A DNA stretch of 28,140 nt from Chara braunii. Its lineage: Eukaryota > Streptophyta > Charophyceae > Charales > Characeae. Of the stretch, positions 7,818 to 16,046 are shown in pieces. The notes beneath the pieces were generated by a model. The model had not been told where the DNA came from. It ran no database searches and was given only the letters and a program-made list of their open reading frames with translations. Within the stretch, counting starts at the first letter, position 1. Each line of letters starts with the position of its first letter. The translations under genes and the position numbers were made by a program. The stretch covers positions 1,138,280 through 1,166,419 of the forward strand of contig BFEA01000426.1 of the NCBI GenBank assembly GCA_003427395.1, read 5' to 3'.

Positions 7818-7953
7818 TCAGACAAGCGAGCCGAAATTGGAGTTACTCTATTCCTATCGGTTCTAGCTTTGAAGAACGAGCTCATACGCCGGGGATACCC
7901 CCCGGCGTTGTTCTTCTTCAATGCCCTAGCACGTTTGCTAAGGGCAGCAGCGT

Positions 7954-7984
<31 letters not shown>

Positions 7985-9170
7985 TGTTGAAAACAATCCG
8001 AGTGAATGCTAGAGGTGCTGATAAGAGCAGACACCATGCTCGGGAAGTCTCCATCTATTGGTGGGGAGCAACACCTGCTGTTCTCAAGAAGCCATGGTTG
8101 AGGCTACTTGAGAACCTGGTACAATGGGGTAGCAGCAGGCGGCTGGAAATCTTTGAGGCAGATGAGAAACGAGTTCGGCGAGAGTTGTAGTGAGCCGCTG
8201 ATGCTGGTGGAACCTCACCGGGCAACTTGTTGACAACCCCCTGACAGAATTGGCGCGCAATGAATCTGATCGAGTTGGAGACTGGGCGAAGGCTGAGAAA
8301 ACGGTCACATACAGATAATTTAGCGAGTTGTATTTCTTTTTTGTCTTCTTTTTTACTTCGCTGGAAAGACAGGCCAGGTGTATTTCCCTTAGGCTGCCTC
8401 CTCTCCATCTTCGCTGGCGTACACATTCTTGCTTTCCAAATTTTATTGCTATATAATCAAGACATCGAAACACGAATAAAATTATTATTTTTCAATATTT
8501 TTGTGGACGGCTTGAAGTTATAATTTCCATATATTTAGGCTTCCCTTTCGTTCTCTCTACTACTGGTGCACTGACTGTTACGATCCTCTCTTATTTTCCC
8601 TCTTGTTTTTTTTTTTGTGCGCGCGGACCTACGTTTCCTTGTGATCCGGCATAGCAATGCACGTGTAATCATTTGTATTTGTACACAGAAAATGAGAAAA
8701 CCGCCAGGAAAAAAAAAAAAAACGCCGAGATTGCAACCATAGACGGTGAAAAAAAATGCGGAAAAAAACGAAGTAGCGAGAAAGAAGAGGAGAGGACAAG
8801 AACATATAAGAAGAAGAAAGAGAGCAAGACAGTAAAAAGCATGGAGAAAAACACTGTAAGAGAAGGGGAGAGGGAGAGAGGGAGAGAGGGAGAGAGGGAG
8901 AGGGAGGGAGGGAGAGAGGGAGACTGGGAGCGACGGAGAGGGAGAGAGGAAGAAAGGGAGGGGAGGAAAATCAACAAGTCAAAAGTAACTGGACAGGAAA
9001 AGACCACAGACATGCTCTTGTGTGACTGGCTGAAAAGTCGAGACGAANAAAAACANAAAAAAAAAAAAAAAAAAAAAAAAAGAGGAAGAAGAGAAGATAC
9101 AGCAGAGGTTTTCGGCCTTATTCGCCGGAGGATTCTTTTGGCCGAAATTGGTTCAGATTGCGGTCACATA
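7818..9170. other. No firm gene; possible exon-like stretch and GA-rich DNA
   Basis: A (T)n run ends at 7983. Plus-strand 7984-8190 has an exon-like open frame containing REVSIYWWGATPAVLKKPW and ending ADEKRVRREL. I do not recognise it and cannot show it is used. From 8690 to 8975 the sequence is A- and then GA-rich (GAGAGGGAGA repeats), which produces artificial Glu/Arg frames. Two undetermined bases lie at 9048 and 9056, at the start of a long poly(A). Confidence 0.3.
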
Positions 9171-9312
9171 GGGCCTCGCTGCACTACCTTTTTTTGGCGG
9201 GGGGGATGGGGGAAAAGCAAGAAATTCCATTTCGCTGGCGGTGCATCTTTCCATGTTCTAGCGGAAGATTCATTCTAATTTTGCACATTTGGAGAGTAAT
9301 GCAGCGAGGGCC
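9171..9312. mobile_element. Short TIR element, family A, copy 1
   Basis: Left end GGGCCTCGCTGCACTAC and right end GTAATGCAGCGAGGGCC are inverted repeats. ATA flanks both sides (possible 3-bp target duplication). The interior carries GGTGCATCTTTCCATGTTCT and GCGGAAGATTC, a motif shared (inverted) with the copy at 12755. Non-coding. Confidence 0.65.
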
Positions 9313-9388
9313 ATAAATACAGGTGGGAAAGCCCAAACTTGGCGAACGCCCTTCGCGTAGCCGCGAGCAGGAGTAGCTGAGTGAGGAC

Positions 9389-9502
9389 GTACTCATACTA
9401 GCTCTATCTTAAATGTATCGGACCGCATTTACGGCCGGACCTGGATGCATCTGACCGCAATTACGACCATAAATCACTACGTAAGTCCTAGTGTAAGTAT
9501 GC
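9389..9502 (+). mobile_element. Short TIR element, family C, copy 5
   Basis: Left end GTACTCATACTAG and right end AAGTCCTAGTGTAAGTATG, with core CTGACCGCAATTACGACC and GGACCGCATTTACGGCC. The core words are also seen in copy 4. Confidence 0.62.
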
Positions 9503-9716
9503 TCTGAGTTCGCTATTCTCAATTATATACACATTCCATGTATTTGCCGTGTACTTTCGTGTTTGCCTATCTTGGCTGCTCGGTGGAAAGGAGACCGATT
9601 TGACGCCCCTGTGCCCCTGGTGCTCCTTTTTTTCCCCTCCCGCGAGAGGGGATGGAGGTGGAAGCGGGGTGGCTAGACAGGCAAAGGGGAAGGTCTCCTT
9701 GTAAGAAAATCGGAAC

Positions 9717-9765
9717 ACGGTGATGTTGCTTAAAAAAAAAAAAAAAAAAACGGTACGATGATGTT

Positions 9766-9819
<54 letters not shown>

Positions 9820-9830
9820 GGTGATGCAAG
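9717..9830 (+). repeat. Short unit repeated around poly(A) tracts
   Basis: The words CGGTGATGTTGC, CGGTACGATGATGTTGC and CGGTGATGCAAGG are separated by a run of about 18 A and a run of 51 A (9768-9818). This is three related short units spaced by poly(A). It looks like slippage or successive insertions at one site. Confidence 0.5.
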
Positions 9831-9927
9831 GTGGCAGAAGGATCATGCCAACTCGCTGCCAGGGGGCAGAAGAAAAGAGGAACTTTATTTCGTACTAAAT
9901 TGTGTTTTTCATGAAGGAAAAAAAATA

Positions 9928-10008
9928 ATGCAACGATAGAGAGAATGAAGATTAGCATGGCCCTGCAGGCAAGGATGACACGCATAAATCGAGAAATGGT
10001 CCAGATCG
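9928..10008 (+). pseudogene. U6 snRNA-derived part of the chimera
   Basis: Contains GAAGATTAGCATGGCCCTGC, CAAGGATGACACGCATAAAT and CGAGAAATGGTCCAGAT, diagnostic of U6. The AGC triad (GATTAGCATGG) is present. The ACAGAGA box is altered (ATAGAGAGAATGA) and the 5' stem-loop is absent. The U6 3' end normally carries a U tract; here it runs into a short linker and then U2. Confidence 0.85.
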
Positions 10009-10019
10009 GCAAGACAAGA

Positions 10020-10237
10020 ATACCTTTCTCGGTCTTTTGGCTAAGATCAAGGGCCTCGCTCCACTACTCTCCACATTCACAAAAGACAAAAAATATGCCG
10101 ATGTATTTTCCTGTGTTTTGGAGGAAGATTCATCCTCATTTTTTGCCCATTTGGTGAGTAGTCAAGCGGAGGCCTCAAGTGTAGTATCTGTTCGGATCAA
10201 ATAATATCTGATCCATGGTCCATCGGTCCATTAAATT
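10020..10237 (+). pseudogene. U2 snRNA-derived part of the chimera, split
   Basis: Starts exactly at the U2 5' end (ATACCTTTCTCGG, TTTTGGCTAAGATCAAG) and resumes after the insertion with CAAGTGTAGTATCTGTTC, which includes the branch-site-recognition GTAGTA. It then reads ATAATATCTGATCCATGG, CCATCGGTCCATTAAATT and poly(A). About 95-100 bases of U2 are represented; the 3' half is missing. Confidence 0.85.
10052..10174 (+). mobile_element. Short TIR element, family A, copy 2, inside U2
   Basis: A 123-bp insert with ends GGCCTCGCTCCACTACTCT and GAGTAGTCAAGCGGAGGCC. The flanking U2 word TCAAG is present on both sides (10047-10051 and 10175-10179) where U2 has it once, so the target duplication is at most 5 bp. 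Because the U2 sequence is known, the insertion boundaries are exact to within that repeat. The interior keeps GGAAGATTCATCCTCATTTT as in copy 1. Confidence 0.8.
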
Positions 10238-10325
10238 AAAAAAAAAAAAAACAGAAAAAGACAAGAAAAGGAGGACCAGATAATGCCAGGGCAACTGGCC
10301 TGAAGATCAAAGAGCTCTTGCTACT

Positions 10326-10462
10326 GTCAACGGTCAACAGTCGACGGTCGACAGTCGACGGTCGACAGGCAACGGTCAACAGGCAACGGTCAACAGGCAA
10401 CGGCAATCAGTCAACAGTCAACGGTCAGCGGTCAACGGTCAACGATCAGCAGTGAACAGTCA
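10326..10462 (+). repeat. Heptamer minisatellite (GGTCAAC)n
   Basis: About 19-20 units of a 7-base repeat, GGTCAAC alternating with AGTCAAC, AGTCGAC and AGGCAAC. It is often organised as a 14-base dimer. It has no coding role and no palindromic units, so it is not a CRISPR array. Confidence 0.8.
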
Positions 10463-10756
10463 ACCGCTAGAGAGGACGGGAACATTTTGCAGGCTCAACC
10501 TTTTTTATTGGCGGCAATGCCTTGACGATGGTGGTGTAGACCGTGTAGTAATACAGTAATTAATTAAGAAAAACGTAGGGAGAGGTGAAATTGAGAGAAG
10601 AATGTAGCTTAATTTACAAATAAAATAAAATGAATTTATTAAAAAAAAAAAAAAAAAAAAAAAAAGGAGGATGGTTTAGGCGGGGGTTAGATAGCACCGC
10701 TGGGGGCGGTTGAAGACCGGGGCACGCACTTTCAGCGGCCAAGAACTGGAAGTCCC

Positions 10757-10908
10757 GGGGCGAGGTCCCACTAGCAAAGAGGATTGGATCAAACGCTTGA
10801 ATCTGGACGTGTTCGTGAATAGATCTGCTTTTCCGCATCTCCGTGCAAAACACGTCCACATTCGGGATCAAGATCCAATCCTTTTTGTTAGAGGGACCTT
10901 CTTGCCCA
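10757..10908. mobile_element. Short TIR element, family B, copy 1
   Basis: Left end GGGGCGAGGTCCCACTAGCA then AAGAGGATTGGATC; the right end is the inverse, GATCCAATCCTTTTTGTTAG then AGGGACC. CTGGACGTGTT and its inverted partner AACACGTCCACATTC lie further inside. The ends match those of the larger element at 26421-27056. Confidence 0.65.
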
Positions 10909-10992
10909 CGGATGACGCATCGTTTGCTGAGAAAGAAGGCAAGCAAGAAGTTTCAGGCAACAAAAAAACGAAACGGAAAAGCAAACAAGAAT

Positions 10993-11111
10993 GACAAGAG
11001 AGCGTCCTTTGGGACTTCCGTTACAATTGGAACGATACAGAGAGAGAAGATTAGCATGGCCCCTGCGCTTTCAAGGATGACTCAAAAAAAAAAAAAAAAG
11101 ACGAGAGAGCG
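10993..11111 (+). pseudogene. U6 snRNA retropseudogene with poly(A) and TSD
   Basis: U6 sequence from about 11004 (TCCTTTGGGACTTCCG, ACAATTGGAACGATACAGAG, GAAGATTAGCATGGCCCCTG, AAGGATGAC), cut at about U6 nucleotide 70 and followed by a run of 16 A (11084-11099). GACAAGAGAGCG (10993-11004) before it and GACGAGAGAGCG (11100-11111) after it form a 12-base target-site duplication with one mismatch. Truncated RNA, poly(A) and target duplication are the hallmarks of LINE-mediated retroposition. The ACAGAGA box and AGC triad are kept, with a GA insertion after the box. Confidence 0.88.
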
Positions 11112-11260
11112 CTAACGATCCGAGGAAAAAGAAGGTCAAGGAGTCAACGAGAAGAACGAAAGGTCGCCAATGAGTGAACGCATGAGGATAAAACTTTTAA
11201 GTGATCTAAGCAACGACGGTCATATTGCTCTTGCGTACGCATCCGGGGGTAAGAGCCTCT

Positions 11261-11342
11261 ATACTCACTCAAACAATTAGACTTTTTCCGGTGAATTTCG
11301 CCTTATTTATGGCAGCATACATCCAGGAAGATCCTGTACTAA
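11261..11342 (+). mobile_element. Family C relic, copy 6
   Basis: Left end ATACTCACTCAAACAATTAG and inner right part GCAGCATACATCCAGGAAG then ATCCTGTACT. It is recognisable by comparison with copies 1-3 but degenerate. Confidence 0.4.
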
Positions 11343-11440
11343 AAGACGTGCCACGCCTTAAAATTTACAAGCCTTCATGTTCTTGTCCTCGAACCCGCGT
11401 TCTACCCCCAACACGCAAAGCGTACAAGAAAAGGCATTAC

Positions 11441-11443
<3 letters not shown>

Positions 11444-11508
<65 letters not shown>
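11444..11508 (+). repeat. (GA)n microsatellite
   Basis: About 32 uninterrupted GA units. They generate long Arg-Glu and Ser-Leu frames on both strands that should be ignored. Confidence 0.95.
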
Positions 11509-11511
<3 letters not shown>

Positions 11512-11700
11512 CAGACGGGAGCAAGAGAAGACGAAAGAAAAAGAGAGGGGTGTTTTCTTCTAATGGGAAAACGAGAGTGAAATGTGCGATAGGGGGCTTC
11601 GTTCCACTGCAGAGCAATCTGCATGGATGGGGCAAAAAGCGCGGACCAGATACATTTGGACTTATCCAACATTCTTGAGGTCCAGATCCATGTATGGCTT

Positions 11701-11824
11701 CATACTCACACTAGCACGACTTTTCGAAGCTTTTCGACTCGGATCTGGAGTTGATTTTGCGGTAAGATGCATACACGACCAACGGTAATCGAGGTCATAT
11801 GCATTTGAAAAGAGCGAGTGTAAG
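11701..11824 (+). mobile_element. Short TIR element, family C, copy 7
   Basis: Left end CATACTCACACTAGCACGAC and a degenerate right end GAGCGAGTGTAAG. The core has CTGGAGTTGATTTTGCGGTA and AGATGCATACACGACC. The intact left end helps define the family terminus. Confidence 0.55.
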
Positions 11825-11937
11825 CCCTTATAGTGGTGTGTGCTGGAGCGAGTCTCAAGATTTCAGAAACCAATCAAGAAGAAGAAGAATAGTGGAAACA
11901 GTGGCCAACTGCCTTTCGTACACGAAGAAGAAGTAGA

Positions 11938-12003
11938 ACAAGGCCGTATCGGCCCTCTATACTCAGAAGGATAGGAGGTTTGACGGTGGGCCGCAAGGCA
12001 GGG
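11938..12003 (+). repeat. Dispersed repeat E, copy 2
   Basis: Matches 6778-6843 (CAAGGCCGTATCGG, CCCTCTATACTCAG, GGCCGCAAGGCAGGGTT). The hammerhead that follows copy 1 is missing; the sequence runs into a (GAA)n stretch at 12013-12030. Confidence 0.55.
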
Positions 12004-12190
12004 TTATAGGGAAGAAGAAGAAGAAGAAGAAAGGTCAAGAAAAGGAAGACGAAGAAAGGAGAGAGGAACGGGGAGAAAGACAGAAGAAAGAGAGGGATGA
12101 ACCTGTGCAAACAGATATGCGCAGCCCCATGTGGTTGCTGAGTGATAGACACATCTATGGTAAAACAGACCATCAGTTCGAATCCTACCC

Positions 12191-12290
12191 TTCTTCCCCC
12201 GAATACAGCGTACGGTCATTAAAACTGTATTTAGACTGAAAGATACCCCAAATTCAGCTATAATACCGTACGTTGTATTCGGGGGAAGAA
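12191..12290 (+). mobile_element. Short TIR element, family D, copy 2
   Basis: 100 bp. Left end TTCTTCCCCCGAATACAGCG then TACGGT; right end ACCGTACGTTGTATTCGGGG then GAAGAA. The terminal inverted repeats are 26 bases with one mismatch. The interior includes GACTGAAAGATACCCCAAAT. Confidence 0.78.
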
Positions 12291-12393
12291 CGTGGTCAAA
12301 ACAGAGCGAAAAAGAAACGGAACTGCTGAGGGGAGGATGATCATGGAGGGAAGGAAAGAGGGTCAGTTTCTTTTTCGCTCTGTTTTGACTACA

Positions 12394-12494
12394 GTCTTCC
12401 CCCGAATACAACGTACGGTCATTATAGCTGAATTTGGGGCATCTTTCAGTCTAAGTACAGTTATCATGACCGTACGTTGTATTCGGTGGAAGAA
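12394..12494 (-). mobile_element. Short TIR element, family D, copy 3, inverted
   Basis: Same ends as copy 2 (CTTCCCCCGAATACAACGTA then CGGT; CCGTACGTTGTATTCGGTGG). The interior ATTTGGGGCATCTTTCAGTC is the reverse complement of copy 2, so the element is in the opposite orientation. Confidence 0.78.
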
Positions 12495-12495
12495 G

Positions 12496-14585
12496 GATAT
12501 AGAGAATCGTATAGAGAGAGGATCATGGAAGGAAGGGAACGAGGGGCGGATGTGATGACGTCAACATTTTTCCACCTTACCTCATCAGCGTACGTTCTTG
12601 ACACCATCGCCGTTAATTTCCTCGGGTTCGCTCGCAGCTGTTGCTTGTCGACTGTAGTGTCGTTGTGGGACACGGTTGTCCGACATAAACCGAGCAAAGG
12701 GTCGGGGAGGAGAGGGTGGTGTGCGGCAGGGACTGTTGCACTATGTGCGACAGAGGGACTCGCTCCAGTACTACTCTCGAAATGTGCAAAACGAGGCGTG
12801 GAGAAACAGAAGCTTCCGCTAGAACATGGAAAGATACACCACCATGCTTCGTCTCTTGTGCATGTCGAGAGTAGAAGAGCGAGGCCCAGACTCAAAGAAA
12901 GGCCGGCTGCCTGTAGTCTTGAATGGATGGGCGGCGCCCAGGCGCCGCTCAGGCGCCGACCAGCAGATGTTCTGCCGTGGAGAGCCTCTGGCGGGAAGCG
13001 AAGCCTCTCGGCCTCCTTCCACCCCCGCCGCTCGGCAATTGTCAAAATATTCAAAATATTCGACGTATCTACCCGCGTCCTTTGGAGAGAGACCCTCAGG
13101 ATTTGCACATTTGTCGCGTAGCGGAACCACGCCATCGGGCGTTGGGACAGCCCTGCAGTGCGCGGGAAGCTGGAGACGCCGGTCCGGACGGAACGACCTT
13201 CCCGGTTCCCTCCGGGATACCGGCCCCCGTAAAACGTGGGGACAGGAGCTGAGTCCATCATCTTGAGGGCTGACAATTGGTGGACGACTATGCGGAGGCG
13301 GGAAAGCACAACATATTTGAAATATTTGGAAACAAATAACCGCCAGTAACACCCCAGGCTTTGCCGAACCGCCAGCGGCGGCGAAACCTTCTTTTCTATA
13401 TGGCTGGCACCGCCAGTTATCGTGGTCCGGTAGGCTAAACCGCTGGCCCCCTCAACTGGATTGCTCCCCTGGACGGCGGCGAAAGAGGACTTGGTCACTG
13501 TAAACGAGACCGGCCCGATCGCGATGAACAGCCATATATAGGCTTGGACCCCACTGCCCGGCGGCCTGGAAAAGTTCGGGCTCTGTAGTGTTTTCCAGAC
13601 CCCACCAGTCTTGGAAACCGGTGTGGAAAGTCGGCCTGGAAAGGAATTCCAGACCCCACCGTGCTTGGAAGCAGGTCGCGGAATTGCTGACTGGGCATTT
13701 TTACATGGTCGGCGGTCTGGAAATTCAACGCCGACTGCTTTCCATTCCATTTCCAAGGAGGCGTCCAGACGAGCAGGGCGGGGGCCATGTCCATCCGTTT
13801 CCAGACGACGGCTGGACGGCGTGGACCACACACCCTCGTCGGGGACCGTCTTTTGGACCGGGAGGCCGTCGCGGACATGCTCATGTTTTTGCCGCCGTCC
13901 ACGGCCGCACACGGACATGTCCTGGTGCAGGGCGATAGAAGGCCATGGACCACAGCCCCTGCCCGACTTGCCTTTTCAGGAAACACCCGGGGGAGATTTC
14001 CTATTCGGGTATGCTCTGCCGTTTCCAGTGCCGAGAGTCAAGGGTGGCAGTGGGGTCCCAACGAAACGCGGCAAGTTCTTTCCAACCACGCTCGGCGATT
14101 TTTTGTGGCCAACATCTGTTTCCAGCCGCCGTACAGACGATGGTGCGGAGACAGGCAGGCTGCATGCCCACACTCCCGACAGATGGGCCAGTCCAACCAG
14201 GGCAGGACCAGGACTGCCAATATCCTGAGAAAGGGCTGACAACAAAAAAATAGAAAAAAATGAAAAAAAAAAGAACGGATCAGAGTGGTACGGAACGAGG
14301 ATGGTGGCTCTTTTGCCTACAAGATGCCCAGCCCGGTCTGTGCTTTGGCTTTTGACCTGGTGGAATGGGAGTGGCCCCGGCACAAACCAATTCCCATCTG
14401 GCTATACATGGTCAAAATGGGGTAAAAACAGGCCCACAAGCGTTGTCCCTCAACTCCCACTGTACTGAACCGCTGGCACCGGGACTCCCCGCTTACACCT
14501 GCACACCTAACACATATCCCGTTGTCAGCCTATGCACACATCAAGCCAACATCCCACCAAGCCCTCCAGTGGCAGATTGTACATA
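12496..14585. other. No gene recognised; GC-rich anonymous DNA
   Basis: Holds the family A element at 12755-12887. The block 13560-13800 repeats words such as CCAGACCCCACC and CTTGGAA. Long frames on both strands, including one of 484 codons (12464-13918, minus), reflect high GC and low stop density. They show no recognisable domain, and that one ends inside the family D hairpin. An A-rich stretch lies at 14240-14275. Confidence 0.4.
12755..12887. mobile_element. Short TIR element, family A, copy 3
   Basis: Left end GGGACTCGCTCCAGTACTAC then TCTCGA; right end TCGAGAGTAGAAGAGCGAGG then CCC. The interior GCTTCCGCTAGAACATGGAA then AGATACACC is the inverse of the motif in copy 1. Confidence 0.62.
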
Positions 14586-14994
14586 GGGCCTCGTTCCACA
14601 CCACTTCACTTGAGTTTCAAGTGCCGCGCTTGAGCCGCCCTATACTGCAATCGTCACAACGAATACTCGCACTGTTCCACATAACCCTTGACTCGTACTC
14701 AAGAAAAGGAGCGGGAAAGTGGCGGATGCTGTTCGCACTTGAGACACCCTCCAGCCGAGAAAAGGAAAAAAGCAAAAAAATGAGGGGGGGGGACTGTACC
14801 ACACCTACAACCACCTTGCGGCGCCTGCCTGCGCCCTTTTGAAGTGCGGCTCAGCCACACTTGACTTTTTCCCACCCATTTGTTAATCCCGGAATCATAA
14901 TCAGGACCGGAACGTGAATAGCAAAACTCAAGTGCACCGTGGAACAGTGTTGGGCAGGAAATAGTTGAATTTCGAGTGGTGTGGAACGAAGCCC
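14586..14994. mobile_element. TIR element, family A-like, copy 4 (409 bp)
   Basis: Left end GGGCCTCGTTCCACACCACT and right end AGTGGTGTGGAACGAAGCCC pair over 20 bases with one mismatch. ATA stands on both sides (possible 3-bp target duplication). Inside, CACTTGAGTTT and AAACTCAAGTG add a second inverted pair. It is longer than the other family A copies and non-coding. Confidence 0.65.
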
Positions 14995-15446
14995 ATAGTA
15001 GATGCCTTTCCACTCCTGACTTTGTAACTGCCCTATCCAACCTGGAGCAGAAAGGAATATTCTCTTTCATCTGCTCGCACTGTGGGCCCGCCTCCCCACG
15101 CAGATGAGCAGACCTGGAACACTGCCTTCTTGCTTGCCCAATGGCATTATAGGTCTGGACTCTGGAAGTGGTGTGATGCACTATGGCACCAACCGGCGGA
15201 CAACCAGTTTACTCGGAAAACGACAAGACTTACGGTGACCTGACCAAACTTCCAGGCTAACACAAGACTGTGACGCCCAACCTCACGCCCGGCGCGACTT
15301 CCTGATCGGAGTGGGATGTGGGCCTGGAAGTGCGAAAAGGGGTGTGCCAAGGTCATTTGGGAAATTGGGGTGGAGTCCCAGGTCGGAACTGAGATCTCCT
15401 GTGGCAAGGTTCAGGGGCATAGGTGCAATAAGGGACAGGTTCGTCT

Positions 15447-16046
15447 GTGAGGCTAAGGGACAGCTTATTCCCGGGCCGAAGGCTGCAGATGTCGTGCGAC
15501 ATAAGGCAGATGGCATGCGTAGTACATCTTGGGCCGTCCGATCCACTCGTTTCTATTACGATGGCTCAAGGCTCTATGAGAGGTCCGTTCGTGGGGATTG
15601 CGATCTCTGCGAGTTGGGCTTCCTTGTGTGAACGCGTGGCAGCTGGTGTTGTGCGTTGCGGTTGCGCGCGGTAATTTCGGAGGTTCGGTGGCCACAACGT
15701 TGTCGGGAGTTTCTGTGCGACGTGCGGGCCAGTACGGGGCGATGGAATCCCATGGTATTACTGTAAGCTGATGATACGGGAGAAGGAGTCAGAAGGGAGG
15801 GAAGTTAGTGGAGATGTCAACAAAGCCGGGGGAGATGAAATAGTGCGTGTGACAGGCCTCCGGGTAGTGAGGACCTCGTGGATCGTTAGTAGTGGCGCAG
15901 TAAAAGTCCTCTGCACACACCCGGTCGTTCTCCGACTGACAAGGGAATTCCGGGTACGGTCGCAGAAATCCCCACTGGCTCAAGTTCTCGCAAAGGGGAA
16001 TTTTTGTACCCATCCCGATACTGAAAGTGTCAAATCCATCCAGTGA
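15447..16046 (+). pseudogene. Possible decayed ORF, unrecognised
   Basis: One frame stays open for about 200 codons with a single stop (15672-15674). It includes a stretch with FCATC and YYC before MIREKESEG, then a second half ending AQVLAKGNFCTHPDTESVKS. Codon usage looks more protein-like than in the surroundings, but I recognise no family. It might be part of an old retroelement or a broken host gene. No splice signals can be assigned with confidence. Confidence 0.25.

Larger units (their letters stand above)
9928..10250 (+). pseudogene. U6-U2 snRNA chimeric retropseudogene with poly(A)
   Basis: A U6-derived segment (9928-10008) is followed after about 11 bases by a U2-derived segment (10020-10051 and 10175-10237) and then a poly(A) tract of about 14 A. 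Both parts are in the same orientation. U6 lacks its 5' stem. U2 lacks the 3' stem-loops III and IV and the Sm site. The arrangement fits LINE-type reverse transcription with template switching between RNAs. No snRNA promoter (USE or TATA box) is visible upstream, and no clear target-site duplication was found. Confidence 0.75.
12191..12495. repeat. Long inverted duplication (hairpin) of a family D element
   Basis: Left arm 12191-12318 and right arm 12366-12495 are reverse complements with few mismatches, separated by about 47 bases. Each arm contains one complete family D element plus a further 26-base flank (TCAAAACAGAGCGAAAAAGA on the left, inverted on the right). A transcript would fold into a stem of about 125 base pairs. 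No ORF is supported. Confidence 0.8.

Noticed and set aside
8673-9278. Charged 200-codon frame on the plus strand
   Set aside because: Made of A-rich and GA-rich simple sequence, crosses two undetermined bases and a poly(A) run.
10326-10462. Possible CRISPR-like array
   Set aside because: Seven-base units with no unique spacers, in a eukaryotic setting.
11005-11083. Functional U6 snRNA gene
   Set aside because: Truncated, poly(A)-tailed, flanked by a target duplication, and without USE or TATA box upstream.
11358-11672. Ser-Leu and Arg-Glu repeat proteins
   Set aside because: Translations of a (GA)n microsatellite.
11591-11720. GGGGCTTCGTTCCAC as a fifth family A element
   Set aside because: Only one end is visible; no inverted partner was found downstream.
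12464-13918. A 484-codon open frame on the minus strand
   Set aside because: GC-rich DNA with long frames on both strands, no domain, no ATG-centred coding signal, and the frame ends inside the family D hairpin.
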